Under the pieces are notes generated by a model. The model was given only the letters and a program-made list of their open reading frames with translations, had not been told where the DNA came from and did not search any database. Positions 14,851 to 23,058 of a stretch of 23,099 bases of DNA are shown piece by piece. This DNA is from an uncultured Prevotella sp. (GTDB lineage Bacteria; Bacteroidota; Bacteroidia; Bacteroidales; Bacteroidaceae), in contig CAAGGA010000142.1 in assembly GCA_900769275.1 (NCBI GenBank), positions 1-23,099 on the forward strand. Reading direction: 5' to 3'. How positions within the stretch are numbered: position 1 is the first letter of the stretch; the number at the start of each line of letters is the position of its first letter. Position numbers and translations under genes: made by a program.

Positions 14851-15414
14851 ATGGAAAAATATTTAATAGTAGGTCTTGGCAATCCCGGATCTGAATATCA
14901 CGAGACGAGACACAATGCCGGGTGGATGGTAGTCGATAGTTTTGTCAAAGAACAGAACGCAGATTTTGCAGACAGACGATATGGCTTTCTTGCAGAGACA
15001 AGCGTAAAAGGACGTAAGGTCTTTGTGCTGAAACCTACCACATACATGAATCTAAGCGGAAATGCAGTGAGATATTGGCTTGAGAAAGAGAAAATCCCAA
15101 ATGAGAATCTTCTTGTAATCGTGGATGACATTGCCATTCCGCTCGGAAAAATGCGTCTGAGAGCTTCTGGCAGCAATGGTGGACATAATGGTCTCGGTCA
15201 TATCCAGCAACTGATAGGTCAGAATTATTCTCGATTGCGAATAGGCATAGGCAATGACTTCGGTCAGGGACAACAGATAGACTGGGTGCTTGGTAAATTC
15301 AGTGATGAAGAGAAGCAAATCCTTCAACCCTGTATTGAGACTGCGGGCAACCTCATAAAGAGCTTCATTTTGGCGGGAGTTAATATCACCATGAACCAAT
15401 ACAACAGGAAATAA
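14851..15414 (+). CDS. pth: Peptidyl-tRNA hydrolase
   Basis: Hydrolyses peptidyl-tRNA released by abortive translation. The 187-residue length is normal. Active-site elements are visible: VGLGNPG with Asn11, the catalytic His21 in TRHNAGW, KPTTYMNLSG at 61-70, VDDIAIPLG with Asp92/Asp93, and GSNGGHNGLGHI carrying the C-terminal Asn. The start follows an A-rich stretch. rplY, pth and hslR share an orientation, an order often seen in Bacteroidetes. Its last codons and stop are included in a short tandem duplication that does not alter the protein. Confidence 0.97.
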   Translation: MEKYLIVGLGNPGSEYHETRHNAGWMVVDSFVKEQNADFADRRYGFLAETSVKGRKVFVLKPTTYMNLSGNAVRYWLEKEKIPNENLLVIVDDIAIPLGKMRLRASGSNGGHNGLGHIQQLIGQNYSRLRIGIGNDFGQGQQIDWVLGKFSDEEKQILQPCIETAGNLIKSFILAGVNITMNQYNRK

Positions 15415-15489
15415 GTCAGGTATGTCCTTACACGTCCTTTTCCTAAACAGGAAATAAGTCAGGGCATGTCCTTACACGTCCTTTCCCAT
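15403..15489 (+). repeat. 43-bp tandem duplication across the pth stop codon
   Basis: The segment 15403-15445, beginning AACAGGAAATAAGTCAGG, is repeated at 15446-15489 with one inserted base and a few substitutions. The first copy contains the last two pth codons and stop. The second copy lies in the gap before hslR. Confidence 0.8.
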
Positions 15490-15513
15490 CAAGACAAATA
15501 AAATCTATCCATC

Positions 15514-15960
15514 ATGACCAACAGCAACAAGGAAGAAAAGAACTCCGCCCGTATTGACAAATGGCTATGGGCGGCACGAATCTTCAAGACACGAAGTATT
15601 GCCTCTGATGCGTGCAAGAATGGTAGAATCACCAAGAATGGAGTGAATATCAAGCCCAGTCACGTCGTGAAAGTCGGAGAAACGATAAGCGTAAAGAAGC
15701 CACCTATTACCTATTCCTTTAGAATACTGAAAGCTATCGAAACACGTGTCGGAGCAAAACTGATTCCGGAAATTTATGAGAATGTGACTGATGCGAGGCA
15801 GTATGAACTTCTTGAGATGTCACGCATCAGTGGATTTGTGGATAGAGCAAGAGGAACAGGCAGACCGACCAAGAAAGACCGTAGAGCCATGGATGCCTTT
15901 ATCTCTCCTGCCGTCTTCGGATTTGATGATGAAGATTGTCAGGATGCGGATGACGAATAA
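15514..15960 (+). CDS. hslR: RNA-binding S4 domain protein, Hsp15-like
   Basis: Small S4-domain protein (148 residues). The S4 RNA-binding domain spans about residues 11-70 and starts RIDKWLWAARIFKTRSIASDAC, followed by NGRITKNGVNIKPSHVVKVGE. E. coli Hsp15 binds stalled 50S subunits carrying peptidyl-tRNA, which fits its position beside pth. The C-terminal part has RGTGRPTKKDRRAMDAF, typical of this group, then an acidic tail (DDEDCQDADDE). Its stop codon is 32 bp from the end of the opposing protease gene. Confidence 0.92.
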   Translation: MTNSNKEEKNSARIDKWLWAARIFKTRSIASDACKNGRITKNGVNIKPSHVVKVGETISVKKPPITYSFRILKAIETRVGAKLIPEIYENVTDARQYELLEMSRISGFVDRARGTGRPTKKDRRAMDAFISPAVFGFDDEDCQDADDE

Positions 15961-15995
15961 AAAATGACGATTATGCACTTATCCATGACCGTCAT
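15958..15995 (-). terminator. Terminator of the protease gene
   Basis: A 6-bp stem (ATGACG at 15964-15969, CGTCAT at 15990-15995) overlaps the protease stop codon. On the minus strand it is followed by TTTTTTATT. The loop is long (20 nt), so the hairpin is modest, but it fills the only gap between the convergent hslR and protease genes. Confidence 0.45.
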
Positions 15996-18112
15996 CTTAC
16001 AATTTTCGTGACTGCACCATTCTCGCTAATGGCAATAAACAGACCGTGAAGCCCCTCAATAGACCGGATTCTTCTCCCGTTGGCATCATAATACCTCATT
16101 GCTCCCTGTTGAATCCGCTGTCGGGAAGATTCCGTTTCCGTTATACCGCAATATTCTGACAGAATGTACTCCAGTCCGGCTTCGGCATCAATCTCTCCCC
16201 ATCCATACATATTGTTTGGATAGGTCATGTCCGGTCTTCTGCGTGAGGTATGCGAGAAAACGTCAATAACTTTCTCTGGTGTCAATGTCGGACAAGCCTG
16301 CAACCACAATGCGATGACCCCGGTGACCACAGGAGTGGACATTGACGTACCTGACAGTGCCGTCCATGCGTATGTACACCCATCATATTCAAATCTTTCC
16401 ACGTCAGCATGAGGATTGTCATCCGGATGCTCCGTATGGTAGAAAGTGCTCTTGGCGGATATTATATTCTCTCCCGGTGCGACAACATCAGGCTTTACAA
16501 ATCCCTGTATTGTCGGTCCCATACAGCTGAAATACGATTTTTCCCCTTCACTGTCAGAGGAAAAAGTTATAGGCATTCCCTTATAATCATTCAACGTGCG
16601 TGAATACGTGACAGAGCCGACGCTTATTACATTCTTGGATGCGGAAGGAAAAAAGATCAGATGCCCAGTCTCCGCTGTTCTGGACTCAGGACAAAGAGCC
16701 GTGTTTGATTTAAGTTCTCCTATAATTGAGTAAACCTCAATATCTGCTTCTCCGCTGTCAAACGACAGCATTACATAAGGTTCTGAACCTATTGAGCCTC
16801 CTCCCAATTTAGTGAGATACAATTCCGCTCCCCATTCATTTTCATTCAACCCCGACGGATATACGCAGTACACTATCTGATACTCCCTCCCTTTCACTTC
16901 AATGGTATCATTGATTGTCTCATCTTCTGCCTGCATGACATCCTCAAAGCTATATGTCTGCGTATGTTTTTCGCCATTGCCATAAATAAAGTCAAGGGAC
17001 AGCCGATATTCTCTGTCTGCTCTCATGAATATTTCTGACATACCTCCCCAGGCATATATAAAGGTAGAAAGTCTGTCTTCTCCTGCATTTTTGTGAAGAT
17101 AGGTTTTGCAACTGCCAAGATTTCCTGCCGATGCGCACAGGATTCTGCCCGGACCGAGAAGTTTCTCCACAGCCTCATAATACATAGTCTCACCATAGAA
17201 GTCCTCTACCCGTCCCTCGCTGAAATTAATGACACAAGGCTTTCCCTGCCTCTCTGCGTAGTCAAAGATATACTTGAAGCCGAGAATATCCGTGGCATCG
17301 GTATATAAATCCAAGTCTTCTTCATCCACCACTTCCTTATTATCACCGCTATAGTTGCACACAAGGCAAAGGTCGGCATCCGGGGCAATGCCCTTATACG
17401 GACTGTCTATTCTGCCATTCCACCCGCTGCCTCCTGCAATAGCCGAGGTATGAGTACCATGAAAGTCGATAGACCAGTCTGCCGAGTGCCGGTATGCGAA
17501 AAGATTTTCCTTTCCTACAATTTCTTTCCCGACAGGCAATGCACTATGTCCTTCTTCTCTTTGTGCCAACTGATCCCATAATGCCTTGATACGATACTCC
17601 TTTCCACCTGATGACCAAAACGTAGGATGGGTAAGATCAAAGCATATATCCTGCACTCCGATAATGACATTCCTGCCTGTAAATCTCTTACTGTTCAGGC
17701 TACCACCTACTCCCCGACCCTCATGCACCTTGTCGGCATTGACAATAAACCTTGTGGTGTCCACCATTATCCTGCACGATTTCCCTGCCTCAATTCTCTT
17801 AATCTCAGGCAGGAGAGATAGCGTGCCAATCCTTGAAAGGGGAATCCTGACGATATGAATATCATCGAACGTTGCATATATCGTGCATCCCTCTCTCTCT
17901 ATAACGTCAGTTCCGTCACATCTGACAAAAGCCACGACACCTTTTTCGTCCTGCCGTGTACGTTCCACGCTCTTTGCTTTTGTTTCGTTTACACGAGCGG
18001 ACACTGCCATCTGCCGTATCAATGGTGACATTTTTGAGAAGTCTGCCTTTTGTGCATATATGGCAGAAACAAAGGTTGTTAGAAAGAAGAAAAGTGATAA
18101 GGGTCTCATCAA
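15992..18112 (-). CDS. Secreted S8 family (subtilisin-like) serine protease
   Basis: Exported serine endopeptidase of 706 residues. Residues 1-20 form a signal peptide (hydrophobic LSLFFFLTTFVSAIYA, then QKADF). The catalytic triad can be assigned: Asp155 in IGVQDICFDLTHPTF, His218 in HGTHTSAIAGG, and Ser590 in GTSMSTPVVTG. About 370 residues separate His and Ser, so a large insertion interrupts the subtilase fold, as in some Bacteroidetes S8 proteins. The Asp motif reads D-I-C instead of the usual D-[TS]-G. The C-terminal 35 residues (RYYDANGRRI, then GLFIAI) resemble the short C-terminal sorting-type domain of secreted Prevotella proteins, which suggests surface export by type IX secretion. 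Substrate unknown. Confidence 0.9.
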   Translation of the reverse strand: MMRPLSLFFFLTTFVSAIYAQKADFSKMSPLIRQMAVSARVNETKAKSVERTRQDEKGVVAFVRCDGTDVIEREGCTIYATFDDIHIVRIPLSRIGTLSLLPEIKRIEAGKSCRIMVDTTRFIVNADKVHEGRGVGGSLNSKRFTGRNVIIGVQDICFDLTHPTFWSSGGKEYRIKALWDQLAQREEGHSALPVGKEIVGKENLFAYRHSADWSIDFHGTHTSAIAGGSGWNGRIDSPYKGIAPDADLCLVCNYSGDNKEVVDEEDLDLYTDATDILGFKYIFDYAERQGKPCVINFSEGRVEDFYGETMYYEAVEKLLGPGRILCASAGNLGSCKTYLHKNAGEDRLSTFIYAWGGMSEIFMRADREYRLSLDFIYGNGEKHTQTYSFEDVMQAEDETINDTIEVKGREYQIVYCVYPSGLNENEWGAELYLTKLGGGSIGSEPYVMLSFDSGEADIEVYSIIGELKSNTALCPESRTAETGHLIFFPSASKNVISVGSVTYSRTLNDYKGMPITFSSDSEGEKSYFSCMGPTIQGFVKPDVVAPGENIISAKSTFYHTEHPDDNPHADVERFEYDGCTYAWTALSGTSMSTPVVTGVIALWLQACPTLTPEKVIDVFSHTSRRRPDMTYPNNMYGWGEIDAEAGLEYILSEYCGITETESSRQRIQQGAMRYYDANGRRIRSIEGLHGLFIAISENGAVTKIVR

Positions 18113-18172
18113 TAAAGAGAACGTATGTGGTTTAGTAGTTTGTCTGCTGAACTTTATCCCAAATCGGCATTT

Positions 18173-18802
18173 CTATGCAAATAGAATGGAAAGCACTGCT
18201 CCCCAATGAGCCATTGCTCCGAGAAGAACGAAGACGTGCCATACGGTATGAAAGTACTTGCGTGAGTCATGGGCAAAGAAATATGTTCCTGAAGTATAGA
18301 AAAGTCCCTCCAGCAGGAGCAGAATCATAGAGAGGGTTGAGAGTCTCTCCATGACTTCCGGAATGATAAACAATACGCTCCACCCCATAATCAGATACAG
18401 AGCCAATGACAACCTCGGATATTTTCCCATGGCAAAGACCTTGTAGAATACGCCCCCTACTACAGCCGCCCATTGTAACCCGAATACGAGCCATCCTAAC
18501 CATCCCCCGACCACTCCTATACATATTGGAGTGTAAGAGCATGCTATCATGACATAGATGCTGATATGATCAAGTTTCCGAAGTACTTTCTTTGCCATAC
18601 CAGGATGAAACCAATGATACATGGTGCTTGAAAGAAACATCAAGAACATTCCTGATATGAAGAAAATGACACCAAAAGCCATCTGCCATCCTTTCTCTAC
18701 AGCCGGCCATACCGTCCAAATGGAAGAAAGCGCAAAGAGCGTACCGAAGAAATGAGTCCATGTATTACCCAGTTCCGCCTTTAATGGTAAGATTTTATTC
18801 AT
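18173..18802 (-). CDS. trhA: Hemolysin III family (PAQR/TrhA-like) membrane protein
   Basis: A 209-residue protein with seven hydrophobic helices of the hemolysin III/PAQR superfamily. The conserved polar residues are present: STMYHWF after the second helix, the DHISIY motif, SYTPI, and the C-terminal HTVWHVFVLLGAMAHW carrying the metal-binding histidines. In E. coli TrhA is linked to membrane energetics; a hemolytic role is doubtful. The N-terminal part (LGNTWTHFFGTLFAL) is also typical. The leader contains a family A repeat, with a candidate promoter upstream of it. Confidence 0.92.
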   Translation of the reverse strand: MNKILPLKAELGNTWTHFFGTLFALSSIWTVWPAVEKGWQMAFGVIFFISGMFLMFLSSTMYHWFHPGMAKKVLRKLDHISIYVMIACSYTPICIGVVGGWLGWLVFGLQWAAVVGGVFYKVFAMGKYPRLSLALYLIMGWSVLFIIPEVMERLSTLSMILLLLEGLFYTSGTYFFAHDSRKYFHTVWHVFVLLGAMAHWGAVLSILFA

Positions 18803-18857
18803 TGTATGCTATCCTTGTTTACTTACTGAATGAAGTTTCGCAAGCTTCAACCTCTTC

Positions 18858-18949
18858 GGTTTTAAGGTTATATGGTTGTACGGTCGCTTCGCTTTTACGG
18901 AGGTTACGCTATATTCCGCATAACCGTATAACCTTAAAACCGCATAACC
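18858..18949 (-). repeat. Octamer-arm intergenic repeat, family A copy 3 (inverted)
   Basis: Octamers GGTTTTAA, GGTTATAT, GGTTGTAC (18858-18881) precede a 36-bp core (18882-18917). That core is the reverse complement of the core at 377-412 with one difference. Four octamers follow (GCATAACC, GTATAACC, TTAAAACC, GCATAACC; 18918-18949). Viewed on the minus strand it lies in the leader of the trhA-like gene, in the same orientation to that gene as copy 1 has to valS. Confidence 0.85.
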
Positions 18950-18998
18950 GTATGAAACTGAGCAAGTCAATAACGTGCGAAAGGTGAATTATTGAATG

Positions 18999-19030
18999 CA
19001 AAGATAAGAAAGATATTCGTAATATGACAA
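18999..19030 (-). promoter_or_regulatory. Candidate promoter of the trhA-like gene
   Basis: On the minus strand, TATCTTTG (19006-18999) matches the -7 consensus and a TTG (19030-19028) lies 21 nt upstream. Transcription would start near 18992, placing the family A repeat inside the leader. The rest of 18950-19135 is AT-rich and shows nothing else. Confidence 0.45.
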
Positions 19031-19135
19031 TATATTAATAAATAATAACATATTTACGATTTTTTGCAGACATACAGGTGTATGCCAGACGTAAGTATGA
19101 CAATCGTGCACACCTACTTAGAACCCTCATTATAC

Positions 19136-19720
19136 TCAAAAAACTATCACGCCGTTCATTGTAAGTTCTCCCGTATTAGCGGACGGCATGACTACCAACT
19201 GCACTTCATTCGCATCCCCCTCCTTCTCCTTATTCTTCCTTTTCTGCCAAAGACGAAGCAGGTAATAACTCATCTCGGTGGAAAGCAATCCTATTGCTGC
19301 TCCTCCAAGAACGTCATGTACGTAATGGTGGTCGCCACTCACCCTCAATGCAGATGTGGCTAAGGCGCAGGAATAACCTGCCACGGTAATCCATGGTGAG
19401 ATATGTCCGAACTCATGCCTGAGAAGATTTGCCGCCATAAACGACCGGGCGGCATGCCCCGACGGAAACGATTTGCAATCCGATCCATCGGGTCGTCGTT
19501 CCGAGACAATACGTTTCAATCCTCCGGTAATGCCATAGGTGGAAATGACGGATGTGGCGAAAGTCATGATTCTCTCCTGCAATTCATGTTTTGCGGGGAC
19601 GTTGCAGACGTTCAGCGTCAGGTAGGCTACCATAGGCGTATATTGCAGATAATCCTCCACCTGCGCATGAACGCTGATGGAGGATATTGATACCATTATT
19701 GATATGAAAAGTTGTTTCAT
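19136..19720 (-). CDS. PAP2 family phosphatase, exported
   Basis: Type 2 phosphatidic acid phosphatase of 194 residues with an N-terminal signal peptide (to about residue 19, ending SVHA-Q). All three catalytic motifs are seen: Lys69 to Arg76-Pro77 (KX6RP), PSGH at 86-89, and the RX5HX3D pattern with Arg126, His132 and Asp136. The usual Ser before Arg is Leu here. Family substrates include undecaprenyl pyrophosphate, lipid A and phosphatidylglycerol phosphate; the active site faces the periplasm. The gene begins 12 nt after the outer-membrane receptor gene, so the two are probably co-transcribed. Substrate cannot be assigned from sequence. Confidence 0.9.
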   Translation of the reverse strand: MKQLFISIMVSISSISVHAQVEDYLQYTPMVAYLTLNVCNVPAKHELQERIMTFATSVISTYGITGGLKRIVSERRPDGSDCKSFPSGHAARSFMAANLLRHEFGHISPWITVAGYSCALATSALRVSGDHHYVHDVLGGAAIGLLSTEMSYYLLRLWQKRKNKEKEGDANEVQLVVMPSANTGELTMNGVIVF

Positions 19721-19732
19721 TTTCTGTGCAGT

Positions 19733-22690
19733 TTAGAAATGGCCGCCTCCGCCAAAACCTCCGCGGGGACCCATATTTCCCATGCCTCGCATTCCTCGTC
19801 CCATTTCAGGAGGACCGTCGAAACCGCCGTTCCGCTGCTGTCTGCGTGCATCCTTGCCTCCGAAGACGTTGAGACGGTAGGTCACCTTGAGCATAGCATA
19901 GGAGTTGATGCTGTTGTACCATGTATCATTACGTGAGTACGCATTGACGGTGCGTGAGAAATTGCTTTGATTCTGGAGGATGTCATAGAACTGAAGTGAA
20001 ACGGTAAGAGGACGTCCGCGCAGGAAACTCTGGCTTATCTGCGCATTCCAGATAAACTCATCCGTGTTCATAGAAGCATCATTGTATCCACGACGGCAGT
20101 TGTTGCTGAGATTGGTGCTCAATGACATGCCCCAGGGTGCTGTTAGAGTGATGTTCATTCCGTAACTATACTGCCATGTATCGAGGTCACTGGTACTCTG
20201 AAGTTTATTACGTGCATGAGTATAGGTAAAACTTCCGTTAGGCTCTATTTCCAACCAGTCGTTACGATAGCTGAATGACAGACGTTCGCCGATGCTCGTA
20301 TTGTTGGTATAATTCTTCTGTGGACCTACGGCATTGCTGAGCGTGAGGTAGCCTACGTCATGCCTGTAGCTGAAGTTGGTAGAAGTGTTGACATTCCAAT
20401 GTCCGAGAGTATCAATGGAAGTGTTGAACATAAACCAACCTGACGCATTCCAGTTGCCATTGATATTTTCAGGTCGTGTGGTTCTTCCACCGGTCTTTTC
20501 ATCGTAGGTCACCATGTTGGAAATGCTGTTCTGCGTTGTGCTGAAATTCATGTTTACCATCCATGACTGCATTCTCTGCTGACGGTAGCCATTATAGAAA
20601 AGGCGGAAATTATTAGTGAAGGCAGGCTTCAGTCCGGGATTTCCCTGTGAGATGTTCAGGGGATCGGAATTGTCGGTTATGTCAAGGAGCTGAGAGATAT
20701 TCGGCTGTGTGGTATTAGCGCGGTAATTGATACGCAACTGGCTGACTTTCGAGATTTTGTAACGGAACTCAAGTGTCGGTGTAAAGTTGGTTACCGTTCG
20801 GGTTGTATCAGCAGCTACTCCCTGATAATCCTGCACGAAATGGGTCTTCTGCGGCTGTATCTGCACACCCACGTTGAAATTGTACTTCTCACGGATTATA
20901 CGGAGCATCAATTCTGCTACGTGCGTGTAAGTTGTATATTCCGAGAAACGGCTGAGGTCTTTGTCGAGATAGTCGTCAATCGGGGTCACTCCGTTGTTCT
21001 GAAGGAACTCCTTCCATCCACGATACACCATCTCTTGGTCGGTCAGGTTTCCGATACCGCTGAAGTCGAAAGTATTGCGGTCACTCTTGCTGTAGTTGTA
21101 CTGGTACTGGTATCGGAACTGCAGGAAGGTAGCCCTTGCAATAGGTTCTGAATAGGTAGCCTGAAGAGTATAGTTGTAGCCTTTCGTAGGAGCGACGTTG
21201 TATCTGTTTGTCTGATAGGTAGAGTCAAGTCCTGCAGCCGTCTGCATCTGGTATAGATGCACATCGGCGGCACTAAGACTGTTACTCTCACCCTCAGAGA
21301 ACCTTCCATCTACACGTAAGGTAATGTTTCGACCATAGGGATTCAGTTTCCTGTTGATTTGGAGCATACCGCTACCGTTCTTTGACATACCGTATGACAT
21401 GGAACGGTTAGTCCTGCCATTGACATTGATACGCTCTGCCCCATCATATATCTCGCTGATATTATCATCTTCCAGTGGATCCTCGACAAAGAGATAGGGG
21501 TCAAGATTATATGTCCCTGAGAGGCTGCTTGACTTGCCGTCATTCGTAGAATAGTTGTATGACGGACGGAACATGATATTGGTAAGCGTGTCAGGCATCC
21601 ATTCTAACCTGCCGTTGATTCTCCATGAATTGCTTCTCGTAAAGTTTCTGCTGATGCTGTTGGAGAACGACCCTGTCGTGGCAACGAAGTTTTCCGATGA
21701 CGACTTGCTGAACGCATCACCGTCCTTGTGATCCCACATGACTCCGGCATCCAGTTTCAGCTTATCACTCTCATAGTTCATGTTGAAGGCTCCGTTCTTG
21801 GCGGCATTGAGCCCGTTTCTGTTTCCGCCACCACCACGGCGACCACCACCGGGGAATCCCATGTCGTTGGTATTGTTGGCTCCGGCAAATCCCATTATAC
21901 GGAAACCATCCTTAGTGTACATACTCATGAGTTGTTCCGAGTAACGATCTTCCGTACCTGCTCCGACATTGAGGTTCATGAGATAACCCTTGTTCATGCC
22001 TGGCTTGACACCGAAGTCGAGAACCGTACTCTCTTCACCGTCATCTATGCCTGTCACCCTTGCGAGGTCACTTTTTTCATCGTATGCACGTATCTTGTCA
22101 ATGATTGAAGTAGGAAGGTTCTTCAACGCTGTCTTGGTGTCACCCGACATGAATTCCTTGCCGTCCACCTTGATTTTCTTTACTGACTTGCCGTTTATAG
22201 TGACATTGCCATCGTCATCCACCTCTGCTCCCGGGATTTTCTTTACGAGTTCCTCAAGCACTGAGCCCTCCGGCGTACGATAAGCGGAAGCATTGTATAT
22301 AAAAGTATCTTCCTTGACTGTCACCTTGGAAGCGACTCCCTGAGCCACGACCTCTTTAAGCAAAACGGCATCTGTAGCAAGATTTATCTTCCCGAGGTCA
22401 AGATTCTTGTTGTCCGATATAGTGACATTCTTTATATAGTTCTTATATCCTATATTAGTAATCTTTAGGATATAACTACCATTCTTTGGTGCCTTGACCG
22501 AAAAGTTTCCGTCAGCATCAGTTACTGCACCTGCTACGTACGAGCTATCGGTTTTCAAGAGTTGTACGGTGGTTTGCATCAAGGCTTCCTTTGAGTCCTT
22601 GTCCAATGTTGTTCCTGTAATCAGGCGACTCTGTGCAAGAGTCACTACCGATATGAGGATTCCCATAAAAGTGAGCAATGTCTTTCTCAT
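19733..22690 (-). CDS. TonB-dependent-receptor-like outer-membrane beta-barrel protein
   Basis: Large outer-membrane protein of 985 residues. A signal peptide covers residues 1-20 (LLTFMGILISVVTLAQ). A CarboxypepD_reg-like beta-sandwich follows (about 22-105, ITGTTLDKDSKEALMQTTVQ to GYKNYIKNV). A plug-like segment comes next (about 112-225, with VKKIPGAEVDDDGNVTINGK and VDGKEFMSGD), then a long barrel of alternating aromatic strands. The protein ends in a Gly/Arg/Met-rich tail and a terminal Phe. Another Gly/Arg-rich loop (GFPGGGRRGGGGNRNG) lies near residue 280. This is the OMP_b-brl_3 type found without a SusD partner, and no SusD gene is present. The ligand is unknown. The PAP2 gene follows directly. 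Confidence 0.92.
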   Translation of the reverse strand: MRKTLLTFMGILISVVTLAQSRLITGTTLDKDSKEALMQTTVQLLKTDSSYVAGAVTDADGNFSVKAPKNGSYILKITNIGYKNYIKNVTISDNKNLDLGKINLATDAVLLKEVVAQGVASKVTVKEDTFIYNASAYRTPEGSVLEELVKKIPGAEVDDDGNVTINGKSVKKIKVDGKEFMSGDTKTALKNLPTSIIDKIRAYDEKSDLARVTGIDDGEESTVLDFGVKPGMNKGYLMNLNVGAGTEDRYSEQLMSMYTKDGFRIMGFAGANNTNDMGFPGGGRRGGGGNRNGLNAAKNGAFNMNYESDKLKLDAGVMWDHKDGDAFSKSSSENFVATTGSFSNSISRNFTRSNSWRINGRLEWMPDTLTNIMFRPSYNYSTNDGKSSSLSGTYNLDPYLFVEDPLEDDNISEIYDGAERINVNGRTNRSMSYGMSKNGSGMLQINRKLNPYGRNITLRVDGRFSEGESNSLSAADVHLYQMQTAAGLDSTYQTNRYNVAPTKGYNYTLQATYSEPIARATFLQFRYQYQYNYSKSDRNTFDFSGIGNLTDQEMVYRGWKEFLQNNGVTPIDDYLDKDLSRFSEYTTYTHVAELMLRIIREKYNFNVGVQIQPQKTHFVQDYQGVAADTTRTVTNFTPTLEFRYKISKVSQLRINYRANTTQPNISQLLDITDNSDPLNISQGNPGLKPAFTNNFRLFYNGYRQQRMQSWMVNMNFSTTQNSISNMVTYDEKTGGRTTRPENINGNWNASGWFMFNTSIDTLGHWNVNTSTNFSYRHDVGYLTLSNAVGPQKNYTNNTSIGERLSFSYRNDWLEIEPNGSFTYTHARNKLQSTSDLDTWQYSYGMNITLTAPWGMSLSTNLSNNCRRGYNDASMNTDEFIWNAQISQSFLRGRPLTVSLQFYDILQNQSNFSRTVNAYSRNDTWYNSINSYAMLKVTYRLNVFGGKDARRQQRNGGFDGPPEMGRGMRGMGNMGPRGGFGGGGHF

Positions 22691-22931
22691 TTTGTTATAT
22701 TAATTTGCGTTTTATATTTTCAACCTGATATGTTCTGTGTCATTTTGTCGCACAATATAATGACGATAATCGCATGATAAAGTTTATAACACGTAAATAT
22801 TTTTTTAATACTTTCCGCATATAATTAACATAAATCATCCGTCATACAGGTCTTAGGTATCACCGACAAGGAATAAACATTTCAGAAATTGGCATTTTTT
22901 TTGATTTTCCTCAAAAAAAATAACAAAAATA
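22691..22931. other. AT-rich intergenic region upstream of the receptor gene
   Basis: About 240 bp without a gene. No complete -33/-7 pair was found on the minus strand for the receptor gene. No hairpin or repeat of note was seen. Confidence 0.5.
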
Positions 22932-22963
22932 TTTGGAGGTATGAAAATAATACCGTACCTTTG
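22932..22963 (+). promoter_or_regulatory. Promoter for a rightward short RNA or leader
   Basis: TTTG (22932-22935) and TACCTTTG (22956-22963) are spaced by 20 nt, a full consensus match, pointing rightward away from the receptor gene. Expected start near 22970. Confidence 0.75.
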
Positions 22964-22969
22964 CAAACG

Positions 22970-23058
22970 TTATCCTGAATACAATCTTTTTACCTTAAAA
23001 AGGCTAATACCTATTGAGATTGGAACGTCCACACCGTGAGGTGAGGACGTTTTTTTTG
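22970..23058 (+). ncRNA. Putative short non-coding RNA or attenuated leader
   Basis: The interval between a consensus promoter and a strong terminator is about 89 nt and holds no convincing reading frame. It contains an AU hairpin (CTTTTT and AAAAAG around ACCTT, 22986-23002) before the terminator. It could be a free small RNA, or an attenuator for a gene to the right of the window. Confidence 0.45.
23024..23058 (+). terminator. Rho-independent terminator
   Basis: AACGTCC (23024-23030) pairs with GGACGTT (23045-23051), with an inner CAC/GTG extension, followed by eight T. This is the most canonical terminator in the window. Confidence 0.8.

Noticed and set aside
18124..18141. GTGGTTTAGTAGTTTG upstream of the protease gene as a degenerate family B arm
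   Set aside because: It resembles the start of the repeat at 4290 but has no core and no second arm. It is too short to call.
19071..19084. CATAC/GTATG hairpin downstream of the PAP2 gene as its terminator
   Set aside because: The stem is only 5 bp and no U-tract follows on the minus strand.
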